DNA of 12,649 nt from Methanobacteriota archaeon (GTDB taxonomy: Archaea; Hydrothermarchaeota; Hydrothermarchaeia; Hydrothermarchaeales; JACRDW01): positions 1 through 12,649 of the forward strand of contig JACRDW010000160.1 in assembly GCA_016212785.1 (NCBI GenBank), given 5' to 3'. This document shows positions 1 through 5,560 of this stretch, piece by piece; the first letter of the stretch is position 1, and every line of letters starts with the position of its first letter. Made by a program: the position numbers and the translations under genes. Below the pieces are notes generated by a model. That model was not told where the DNA came from. It saw nothing but the letters and a program-made list of their open reading frames with translations, and made no database searches.

Positions 1-88
1 AGAGATATTCTGTGTAGAAGCCTGCGAGTGCGGGAGCGAATAAAGAAAGCGCAATGACAATTCCGAGAAGGTAGCTCAATAATTTCAT
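1..88 (-). CDS. N-terminus of an exported or membrane protein (partial, cut by left edge)
   Basis: Reading the minus strand from ATG at 88 gives 29 codons with no stop before the window ends. The peptide starts with M-K-L-L, runs through a hydrophobic core (YLLGIVIALSLF) and reaches A-P-A-L-A followed by G-F-Y-T. This is a textbook Sec signal peptide, with a signal peptidase I type A-x-A site near residue 22. A single N-terminal membrane anchor is the alternative. Mature function cannot be inferred from seven residues. It lies on the same strand as rbcL, 72 bases downstream of the rbcL stop, but has its own TATA-like box at 110-117, so it is probably transcribed separately. The signal-peptide shape is seen directly; that it is a real gene is inferred from that shape plus the well-placed promoter. 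Confidence 0.6.
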   Translation of the reverse strand, partial: MKLLSYLLGIVIALSLFAPALAGFYTEYL

Positions 89-109
89 GGAATTAATTTC
101 ACTATAAAG

Positions 110-117
110 ATATTTAA
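110..117 (-). promoter_or_regulatory. TATA-like box for the signal-peptide gene
   Basis: On the minus strand this reads TTAAATAT. Its centre lies about 25 bases before the ATG at 88, the normal distance from an archaeal TATA box to the transcription start, so the mRNA would be leaderless or nearly so. No ribosome binding site is visible, which fits. A second AT-rich run at 101-108 is too close to the start codon to serve. Confidence 0.4.
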
Positions 118-124
118 TAGTTTT

Positions 125-135
125 GGAAGAAAAGG
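125..135 (-). terminator. Pyrimidine-rich possible terminator after rbcL
   Basis: About 25 bases past the rbcL stop the minus strand reads CCTTTTCTTCC. Archaeal termination often uses short T-rich tracts in the coding strand without a hairpin. There is no stem here, and the tract also sits just upstream of the TATA-like box of the next gene, so this is a weak call. Confidence 0.3.
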
Positions 136-160
136 TTATTTTGCAGTCCTGTCTCGCAAC

Positions 161-1459
161 TTACTTGGGCCTCAGATACCCCCACTGAGCCAGTGCAGCC
201 CTGAGCTCTTTATGAGCTTTTGCGTATTCTGCGAGCGGGATTCCCTTGAGCGCAGCATCTATGGCCTGCATGACTGCTGTAGCTCCTGCCCTGCTTCCGT
301 CTGGATGACCGTGGACTCCTCCTCCAACCTGTATTGCTATGTCTCTGCCGAGCATTTTAATTATTTGCGGTATCAAGCCCGGATGCAGTCCGCCAGAAGA
401 GGTTGATATAACTTTTTTCATATTGCCCCAGTCTTCGCCCAGCAGATGCAGCCTAGTGTCGGGTTTAATCTTCTGCTTCTGCATGCGCTCGTGTATTGCT
501 AATACCTCTTCTCTCGGGCTCTCTAGCTTTCCAACCACCGTACCTACGTGCACATTATCAACGCCAGCAAGACGCGCCACCTCTGCGATGACGAGCATGG
601 ACATGCCGTGCCTGCGGTTTCGGGTAAATGCTGCATGAAACGCTCTGTGTGCATAAAGCGCAAGCTTCAGCTCTTCACATACTTTTCTAATCCCCTGAAG
701 CGCAGACCAGCCTGTGGTGAGCATGTCAACCATGACGTATTCATTACCATAATCTGAGACAAGCTTTGCCCTCCTGACCATTTCCTGGAAAGGAGCAGTT
801 ATATTCAGCAGGCAGGCTTTTCTCTCCCCCGTTTCCTTTTCAGCTTTATGTCTCATGCGCATGGAGTGCTTCACTCTTTCTTCAAACCTGTCAAACTTCT
901 GCGAGGCAAGATTTTCGTCATCTTTCAGCAGGTCAAAGCCGCCCGTCCAGATTTCGTATCCTATTCGCGCATGCTCCTCAGCCGTCATTCCTATCTTTGG
1001 CTTCGGGACGCATGCGGTTATCGGCCGCCCTTTCACCTTGAGGATTTTCCTGATTCCGTCGATGCCAAACTGCGGACCCGGAAAACTTCTCTTGAGGGAA
1101 AGCGGCCATTCAACGTCCTGCAAGCGCAGGTTGCGGACAGCCTTCATTCCAAACACATTGCCAGCAATAGAACTAAATATCTGGGGCAAGCTTCCGGGCT
1201 CAAAATTTTCCAAAGGATAAGCAATCTTAATCCAGTTTCCATTTATCTCATAGCAAGTCGCCGCGATTTTCATGACATGCTTCAAACGAAGCCCCGGAAC
1301 CGAGGTCCATGTTCCTACCGAGCTTTCGGACGCAACGGCACCCGCAGCTCTTTTAACGCTTTCTCCAACAGCGGGCTCGATATAGAAGGAGCAAAGCAAT
1401 TCTCTTTTGCTCGGTCTATGTCCAAGCTCAACAAATTCTTCGTATTTTTCGCGCGCCAT
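161..1459 (-). CDS. rbcL: Type III ribulose-bisphosphate carboxylase (RuBisCO) large subunit
   Basis: Carboxylates ribulose-1,5-bisphosphate to two 3-phosphoglycerate in the cytosol. At 432 residues it has the family's usual length, and the active site is complete: E45, T50-W51 and N101 in the N-terminal domain; K153 in KPKIG; K179-D180-D181-E182 (carbamylated Lys and Mg ligands) in the GGFDLLKDDEN block; H271-R272; H304; loop-6 K311 in GTVVGKLE; S355-G-G; and the phosphate-binding QVGGGVHGHP near 377-386. The short C-terminus, the absence of a small-subunit gene and the archaeal context point to form III. In archaea form III serves AMP/nucleoside breakdown (with AMP phosphorylase and ribose-1,5-bisphosphate isomerase) or, with phosphoribulokinase, the reductive hexulose-phosphate cycle. 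None of those partners is in this window, so the route is open. The start at 1459 has a TATA box about 30 bases upstream and no clear ribosome binding site. Confidence 0.97.
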   Translation of the reverse strand: MAREKYEEFVELGHRPSKRELLCSFYIEPAVGESVKRAAGAVASESSVGTWTSVPGLRLKHVMKIAATCYEINGNWIKIAYPLENFEPGSLPQIFSSIAGNVFGMKAVRNLRLQDVEWPLSLKRSFPGPQFGIDGIRKILKVKGRPITACVPKPKIGMTAEEHARIGYEIWTGGFDLLKDDENLASQKFDRFEERVKHSMRMRHKAEKETGERKACLLNITAPFQEMVRRAKLVSDYGNEYVMVDMLTTGWSALQGIRKVCEELKLALYAHRAFHAAFTRNRRHGMSMLVIAEVARLAGVDNVHVGTVVGKLESPREEVLAIHERMQKQKIKPDTRLHLLGEDWGNMKKVISTSSGGLHPGLIPQIIKMLGRDIAIQVGGGVHGHPDGSRAGATAVMQAIDAALKGIPLAEYAKAHKELRAALAQWGYLRPK

Positions 1460-1486
1460 TTAAATCACATCTTCATCGCTGGCTAC

Positions 1487-1494
1487 TTTTATAC
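1487..1494 (-). promoter_or_regulatory. TATA box for rbcL
   Basis: The minus strand reads GTATAAAA, close to the archaeal TATA consensus. It predicts a start of transcription around 1464, only a few bases before the rbcL ATG at 1459, so the message should be nearly leaderless. It lies back to back with the purP TATA box at 1510-1517, making 1460-1560 a compact divergent promoter region. Confidence 0.55.
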
Positions 1495-1509
1495 CTATCT
1501 TTGAGAAAG

Positions 1510-1517
1510 TTTATATG
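1510..1517 (+). promoter_or_regulatory. TATA box for purP
   Basis: Reads TTTATATG after a purine-rich stretch (GAGAAAG) that could act as the TFB recognition element. It predicts transcription from about 1539, leaving a leader of about 20 bases that holds the GAGGGAG ribosome binding site of purP at 1546-1552. Confidence 0.5.
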
Positions 1518-1560
1518 ATATAGGAGCGAAATGAAATGAGCGACTGAGGGAGTGTTCGAA

Positions 1561-2646
1561 ATGATTCTGCAGGAAGAAATTTTGGAGGTGCTTGAGGATT
1601 ACGACAGAAAAAAAATTACAGTAGCAACCGTGGGCAGCCACTCTGCGCTGCAAATTTTAAAGGGTGCGCGTGAGGAAGGCTTCGGAACGCTTGCGATATG
1701 CAAACTGGGCAAGGAAGTGGTTTACCAGAGGTTCAGGACTGCTGACGAAATTTTGATTGTAGAAGACTATAAAGAAATGCTCGGCGAGAAAGTGCTCAAA
1801 AAGCTCCAAGAAAAAAACTGCATCTTAGTTCCGCACGGGTCGCTGATAGCTTATGTGGGAGCAGAGAACATTGAGAACAAACTCAAGCTGCCCATAATTG
1901 GAAACAGGGGAATCTTCAGATACGAGGCTGACAGGAGCGCAGAGCGCCGCTGGCTGGAGGAAGCGAAGATAAAAATGCCGAAGGAGACCAAGAACCCCGA
2001 GGAGATTTCAAGCTTATCGATAGTCAAATTTCCCGGAGCAAAGGGGGGCAGAGGTTACTTCCTCGTGAACAGCTATGGCGAATTCGTAAAGAAATCGAGA
2101 GAGATGCTCAGGAAGAAAAGGATAACGGAAGAAGACCTGAAGAAGGCGACAATTCAGGAGTACGTACCAGGAGTTAACATCTACATCTCCTACTTTTACT
2201 CGCCGCTCAAAAATGAGGTCGAACTCTTCGGAATGGACTCGAGATACGAAGCGAATATCGACGGGCTGACGAGAATTCCTGCGGTCGACCAGGCAAATTC
2301 GTATATCGAGCCGAGCTATGTCGTTGTAGGAAATGCGCCGATGGTCGCCAGAGAGTCGCTGCTCGGTGAAGTTTTCAGGATGGGGGACAGCATAGTCAAC
2401 GTTTCTAAAAAAATTGCTCCGCCCGGGATGCTCGGAGCGTTCTGCCTTGAAACGATGGTCACGCATAAACTCGAATTCATAGCCTTCGAAATCTCGACCC
2501 GCATAGTTGCAGGAACGAATCCATTTACCGCAGGCTCTCCATACAGCTATTTGTTATACGGAGACAACATGAGCATGGGTCGCAGGATTGCGCTGGAGCT
2601 GAAAAATGCGCTCAAAGAAGGGAAGGAAGATTTGCTGATAACGTGA
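1561..2646 (+). CDS. purP: Formate-dependent AICAR formyltransferase (FAICAR synthetase), PurP
   Basis: An ATP-grasp ligase that makes FAICAR from AICAR, formate and ATP, the archaeal replacement for the folate-dependent step before IMP. The protein matches the PurP family along its whole length: VGSHSALQILKGA at 24-36 (substrate end, conserved His), VPHGS near 90-94, the RYEADRS block at 120-126, the ATP-binding glycine loop KGGRGYF at 161-167, YFYSPLKNEVELFGMD near 211-226, and the C-terminal FEISTRI (309-315) and PYSY blocks that carry metal ligands. ATG at 1561 is preferred over an in-frame GTG at 1552. GAGGGAG (1546-1552) sits 8 bases before the ATG but overlaps the GTG, and the ATG gives 361 residues, which I recall as the length of the Methanocaldococcus jannaschii enzyme. 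It is divergent from rbcL; the vapBC-like pair follows after 64 bases. I see no missing residue. Confidence 0.96.
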   Translation: MILQEEILEVLEDYDRKKITVATVGSHSALQILKGAREEGFGTLAICKLGKEVVYQRFRTADEILIVEDYKEMLGEKVLKKLQEKNCILVPHGSLIAYVGAENIENKLKLPIIGNRGIFRYEADRSAERRWLEEAKIKMPKETKNPEEISSLSIVKFPGAKGGRGYFLVNSYGEFVKKSREMLRKKRITEEDLKKATIQEYVPGVNIYISYFYSPLKNEVELFGMDSRYEANIDGLTRIPAVDQANSYIEPSYVVVGNAPMVARESLLGEVFRMGDSIVNVSKKIAPPGMLGAFCLETMVTHKLEFIAFEISTRIVAGTNPFTAGSPYSYLLYGDNMSMGRRIALELKNALKEGKEDLLIT

Positions 2647-2685
2647 TGAGAATCGTTCCCTACGAAAATCCTAACAAACGTTAAA

Positions 2686-2710
2686 GTGGGACATATTTCT
2701 ATGTGGGACT
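2686..2710 (+). promoter_or_regulatory. Candidate operator in front of the antitoxin gene
   Basis: Two nested symmetries sit just before the antitoxin start at 2711. A direct repeat GTGGGAC occurs at 2686-2692 and 2703-2709, and an inverted repeat ACATA (2691-2695) / TATGT (2700-2704) has a 4-base spacer. AbrB-fold antitoxins commonly bind such sites to repress their own operon. Only the symmetry is seen; binding is inferred. TTAAAG at 2681-2686 is a poor but correctly spaced TATA candidate. Confidence 0.4.
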
Positions 2711-2932
2711 ATGACAGAAGTGGAAATTATCGGCGAAATTGATGCGAAGGGGAGAATGACGTTGACAAAAGAGCTAAGGGAGAGGTACGGACTCAAGCCA
2801 AAGGATAGAGTTAGATTAAAACTCATTGAAGCCATGCCGAGGAAGTCCTTCTTAAAAGAGTGCACAGGCTTGCTCGAAGGAGAAGGCGACGCAGTTAAGC
2901 TGCTGCACAAGAAATCGCCATTCAGGTTTTAA
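2711..2932 (+). CDS. AbrB/SpoVT/MazE-fold antitoxin (VapB-like)
   Basis: A 73-residue swapped-hairpin DNA-binding protein. The N-terminal half (about 5-40) has the AbrB pattern: a hydrophobic strand, then I-D-A-K-G-R-M-T-L, then K-E-L-R-E-R-Y-G-L-K-P-K-D-R-V-R-L. The basic C-terminal tail (from about 45) would be the segment that binds and blocks the toxin. The PIN toxin gene starts 9 bases after its stop, the standard order for vapBC. It likely represses its own promoter through the symmetric sequence at 2686-2710. The start is supported by the AbrB domain beginning at once. The GGGA before the ATG is very close to it, so translation may be leaderless or inefficient. VapB partnering is inferred from position, since AbrB proteins also pair with MazF-type toxins. 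Confidence 0.85.
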   Translation: MTEVEIIGEIDAKGRMTLTKELRERYGLKPKDRVRLKLIEAMPRKSFLKECTGLLEGEGDAVKLLHKKSPFRF

Positions 2933-2941
2933 GGGGGAGCT

Positions 2942-3346
2942 ATGAGATACCTCGATGCAAGCGTTCCGCTCTGCGTAATGACAAAAGAGCCGAAGAAATA
3001 CTACGAAAGATGCGTCGAACTCATGAACAAAATCGAGCAGGGCAAAGAGAGCGCAGCTGCCAGCGTTTTCACCATCGCCGAGATAGGATATATTCTGGAA
3101 CGCAGAGAGGGATTAACTGGAGAAAAGCTAAACGAAATGCTCCTCTCGCTGCTTGACTGCCTCGGTCTAAAGTTGCTTGACGCAGAAGCGATTGTTTGCA
3201 GAGAGGCTCTTGAATTAAGAAGCGAATACAGGATAGACTTCGTGGACGCTTACAACGTGCTCACTATGCGCAGGAATGGCATTAAGGAAATTTACTCACT
3301 GGACGAGCATTACGATGCGTTCACCGATATAAAGCGGAGGATATAA
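2942..3346 (+). CDS. PIN-domain ribonuclease toxin (VapC-like)
   Basis: A 134-residue PIN domain, the size typical of VapC. PIN nucleases hold Mg or Mn with four acidic residues and cut RNA, in many VapCs tRNA or rRNA. The expected acids are all here: D5 in R-Y-L-D-A-S, E47 in T-I-A-E-I-G-Y, D102 in I-D-F-V-D-A-Y, and D121 (with D125) in S-L-D-E-H-Y-D. The enzyme therefore looks active, not decayed. A strong GGGGGAG ribosome binding site (2933-2939) overlaps the end of the antitoxin gene, which suggests coupled translation. The next gene starts 3 bases after its stop, so the toxin is embedded in a longer operon. Its RNA target cannot be read from sequence. Confidence 0.9.
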   Translation: MRYLDASVPLCVMTKEPKKYYERCVELMNKIEQGKESAAASVFTIAEIGYILERREGLTGEKLNEMLLSLLDCLGLKLLDAEAIVCREALELRSEYRIDFVDAYNVLTMRRNGIKEIYSLDEHYDAFTDIKRRI

Positions 3347-3349
3347 AGC

Positions 3350-4201
3350 ATGAAAATAGTTCCAATAGCCAGCGACTCTCTCGGAACGAGGAGCATGGCG
3401 ACTTATATAGAGACTAAAGATGTCAGAATTTTAATCGACCCGGGAGTATCTCTTGCGCCGTCTCGCTATGGTTTGCCTCCCCATCCGATAGAATTTCAGA
3501 GAATGAACGAGCACTGGGGCGGCATTAAAAAATTTGCAAAAAAAAGCGAGGTTTTAATCGTTACGCACTACCACTATGACCACCACGACCCGAATGAGCC
3601 GGAGCTGTATAAGGACAAATTCGCTCTTCTGAAGCATCCGACCGAGAAGATAAACCGCAGCCAGAAGGAGAGGGCGGAGTTCTTTTTAGAACAGCTCGAG
3701 GGGATACCAGAGAGAATCGAGTACTGCGACGGAAGAGAGTTTTCATTTGGCGGCACGAAAATAAAATTCTCGCAGCCCGTATTTCATGGAACGAATAATA
3801 GATTGGGCTACGTGGTTGAGGTCTCTATCTCAAGCAAAAATTCCAAGTTCGTATTCACTTCAGACGTTGAAGGACCGAGCGTGGATGAGCAGGCATCCTT
3901 TATACTCGAAGAGAAGCCTAATATAATTTATATGGACGGTCCGCTGTCCTATATGCTCGGGTATCGCTACTCGCAAGCAAGCCTGGATGCCTCGATAAAC
4001 AATGTCATAAAAATTCTCAGAGAAACGCCCGTAGAGAAGTTTATAATAGACCACCACTTTCTCAGGGATATAAAATGGAGGGAAAGAATAAAGCCTGCCT
4101 TCGATGCGGCTGATAAAGCGCAGATAATGACTGCAGCCGAATTCCTTGGAGAAAAAAACGATTTGCTCGAGGCCAGGAGAAGAGAGTTATACGGAAGGTG
4201 A
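3350..4201 (+). CDS. UPF0282-family metallo-beta-lactamase-fold hydrolase (COG2248 type)
   Basis: A 283-residue cytosolic protein with no signal peptide. It carries the metallo-beta-lactamase metal motif H73-x-H75-x-D77-H78 in V-T-H-Y-H-Y-D-H-H-D. The other ligands expected of the fold are H146 in V-F-H-G-T-N, D172 in T-S-D-V-E-G, and H235/H236 in I-I-D-H-H-F. The opening (I-A-S-D-S-L-G-T-R-S-M-A) and length match the archaeal UPF0282 family, whose substrate is not established. Relatives in the superfamily act on RNA, cyclic nucleotides, lipids or thioesters, so a nuclease role should not be assumed. It starts 3 bases after the PIN gene and its stop lies 4 bases before the AN1 gene, so it is almost surely co-transcribed with both. 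Confidence 0.9.
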   Translation: MKIVPIASDSLGTRSMATYIETKDVRILIDPGVSLAPSRYGLPPHPIEFQRMNEHWGGIKKFAKKSEVLIVTHYHYDHHDPNEPELYKDKFALLKHPTEKINRSQKERAEFFLEQLEGIPERIEYCDGREFSFGGTKIKFSQPVFHGTNNRLGYVVEVSISSKNSKFVFTSDVEGPSVDEQASFILEEKPNIIYMDGPLSYMLGYRYSQASLDASINNVIKILRETPVEKFIIDHHFLRDIKWRERIKPAFDAADKAQIMTAAEFLGEKNDLLEARRRELYGR

Positions 4202-4205
4202 AAAA

Positions 4206-4532
4206 ATGACGACCTGCCACTACTGCGGAGAACAGGAAGTAATGCCCTTTACATGCAAATTCTGCGGGGAGCGATTCTGTAGGGAGCACCGCCTGCCCGA
4301 GAGCCACGAGTGCATAGGGCTGCAGAAATTTAAAGAAGAGCGGGGCAGAGAGCCGGAAAAATGGATATACGAGCCCTTCCAGGAGAAGCACAAAAAAGAG
4401 GCGGGGCGCAAAGTACCAAAGCCGGTGCTCGAGAGAATTTTACATGCTTTAAAAAATCTCAATGCCAGAACGATTCTGTATATGATACTCGCAGTTATTG
4501 TCGTTGTGCTGCTCTTGAGCGTGGTCAGGTGA
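4206..4532 (+). CDS. AN1-type zinc-finger protein with C-terminal membrane anchor
   Basis: A 108-residue protein. The N-terminus is a complete AN1 zinc finger: C4-x2-C7, C17-x2-C20, C25, H28, H34 and C36. A charged linker (about 37-85, rich in E, K and R) follows, then one hydrophobic helix at about 89-107 rich in I, L and V. The protein should sit as a tail anchor with the finger in the cytosol. AN1 fingers in eukaryotes are found in partners of p97, ubiquitin and the 26S proteasome; the archaeal role is unknown. The start at 4206 is chosen over an upstream in-frame ATG at 4146 because the zinc finger begins at once and AAGGTGA just before it is a good ribosome binding site. The 3' end overlaps the convergent mptA-like gene by 8 bases. 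Confidence 0.88.
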   Translation: MTTCHYCGEQEVMPFTCKFCGERFCREHRLPESHECIGLQKFKEERGREPEKWIYEPFQEKHKKEAGRKVPKPVLERILHALKNLNARTILYMILAVIVVVLLLSVVR

Positions 4533-5343
4533 TCTCTTTCTTCAATTTTCCAAATGTTTCGACTCTTTCCGCAAGCGAATCGTAGGTAAACAGGGATTCC
4601 TCTGCCACGCAGCGTGCAGTGATTTTCGTTTTGCTCGGCAGATTAAACTTGTTTACAACGCCTCTGAGTATATCTTCAACAACCGCTTCAACCGACTTGC
4701 GCTGGTGGTGCGCCTTTGTAATGACTTGCTTTTCTTCCTTCTCAGTCAAAAATCCATACGCTTTCGCGCTCAGGGAGTCTTCTAGTACCGCAACAAGGTC
4801 TTCGATTTTTACGAAGTATCCGTCCGGGACTTCTATAATCAGCGCTGCGCTTGCTCTTTGAGTCGAATTGGAAGGATGAGTGATAATCCCCTTTATTTCA
4901 ACTCCCACCTCCTTCGCAATCTCAGGCTTGGCGCCCTTGCGTGAACTTGCGTTGGCAAGTAGCTTAACGAACTCCTGCGTTTTCTGCCCTGACGGAGTCC
5001 TGCGCACCATCATCAGCCTGCTTTCCATCACAACCTCGCATCTCGTGGCATATTCATGTCTCTTCGTTATCTCTCTGACAATGTCCTCGCACAGACCCTC
5101 GAGCTCGTAAACAGGCTTTTTGGTTATGTCTTCCAGAATCTCGTTTATCGCTTCCAGATTCCTGGACATGTGCGTCCCCTTCTGCGAGGACGGCAGGTCT
5201 ACGAAGCAGTTTAGATTCACCAGCAGGATAATCGGTCTTTTCGCCTTCCTGGGTATTTTTATGAGCTTTCGTACGTTGTTTACCCCAACTCTCGTTAGAG
5301 GCAGCTTTATTTCAGGCAGCCTCGTCTGAACGTCTGGAATCAT
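4525..5343 (-). CDS. mptA: MptA/FolE2-family protein (GTP cyclohydrolase IV-like) lacking expected metal ligands
   Basis: The N-terminal half is unmistakably MptA/FolE2: P-D-V-Q, P-E-I, L-T-R-V-G-V, K-R-P-I, V-D-L-P-S-S-Q-K-G and H58-M-S-R, then H-E-Y-A-T-R near 96-101. True MptA opens GTP with Fe(II) to start the pterin of methanopterin. The centre is odd. Where the family has a T-x-C-P-C motif, some 35 more residues, then T-H-N-Q-R, this protein has only G-I-I-T-H-P-S-N-S-T-Q-R (152-163). The C-terminal H-x-H block is replaced by L-F-T-Y-D-S (251-256). The Cys and two of the His ligands known for FolE2 are thus absent, and 272 residues is about 40 short of the archaeal enzymes I recall. It may be a paralogue with another role. 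The comparison is from memory. GAGGAG (5354-5359) is the ribosome binding site; no TATA box is visible nearby. Confidence 0.78.
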   Translation of the reverse strand: MIPDVQTRLPEIKLPLTRVGVNNVRKLIKIPRKAKRPIILLVNLNCFVDLPSSQKGTHMSRNLEAINEILEDITKKPVYELEGLCEDIVREITKRHEYATRCEVVMESRLMMVRRTPSGQKTQEFVKLLANASSRKGAKPEIAKEVGVEIKGIITHPSNSTQRASAALIIEVPDGYFVKIEDLVAVLEDSLSAKAYGFLTEKEEKQVITKAHHQRKSVEAVVEDILRGVVNKFNLPSKTKITARCVAEESLFTYDSLAERVETFGKLKKEIT

Positions 5344-5560
5344 TTTGAATCCACTCCTCGAAACTCGTTACACTCGTTTCTCGTCCTGTCTTCACCCACC
5401 GTAGTACTTGCACTCGCTTTGTAGAAGCGAGAGCACGAGGCGTCGCTCATGCTTTCGTTCCTTCGGAACGAGTGCTTCGCAAGTAATTTTCCCCAGCGAT
5501 AGCTGGGCGCCATGCTATTGCGCTTGCTCACGCAAGGGCTTTTTTCAAAAGGGCTCATTT
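5344..5560 (-). other. Hairpin-rich structured non-coding stretch between MBF1 and the mptA-like gene (candidate leader RNA or palindromic element)
   Basis: These 217 bases hold no convincing gene but a dense set of perfect inverted repeats. The pairs are: 5405-5411 with 5479-5485 (7 bp, outer helix); inside it three adjacent hairpins, 5413-5419/5425-5431, 5433-5439/5446-5452 and 5455-5461/5465-5471, each 7 bp; then 5492-5497/5502-5507 (6 bp) and 5523-5527/5532-5536 (5 bp). The hairpin at 5433-5452 is fully paired only as minus-strand RNA, through a U-G wobble, which favours an RNA read in the mptA direction. An alternative 7-bp pairing, 5410-5416 with 5469-5475, would break two of these helices, so switching is conceivable. 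A weaker GAAAC/GTTTC pair (5360-5380) sits beside the mptA-like ribosome binding site. It could be an mRNA leader, a separate small RNA or a repetitive palindromic element. The ACGAG/CTCG-rich wording suggests repeat character. Confidence 0.5.

Noticed and set aside
848..1504. A 218-codon plus-strand reading frame antisense to rbcL
   Set aside because: It lies almost wholly opposite a fully conserved RuBisCO with an intact active site, and its own translation has no recognisable motif. It is a shadow frame.
1552..1560. GTG at 1552 as the purP start
   Set aside because: The ribosome binding site GAGGGAG overlaps the GTG but is well spaced from ATG 1561, and the ATG gives the length I recall for the family.
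4146..4205. Upstream in-frame start adding 20 residues to the AN1 protein
   Set aside because: It would overlap the UPF0282 coding region, has no ribosome binding site, and places non-conserved residues before the zinc finger; ATG 4206 has AAGGTGA in front.
5405..5485. The cloverleaf as a tRNA gene
   Set aside because: Length and topology resemble a tRNA, but the stems are all 7 bp, the loops are 5, 6 and 3 bases, no T-loop GTTCGAA-type sequence is in place, and no CCA-side acceptor pattern fits.
5340..5558. A 72-codon minus-strand reading frame between MBF1 and the mptA-like gene
   Set aside because: Its composition is erratic (many Ser, Arg and Cys), it matches no family I know, and the DNA is explained better by perfect hairpins whose arms cover much of its length. 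It also runs past the mptA-like start codon.
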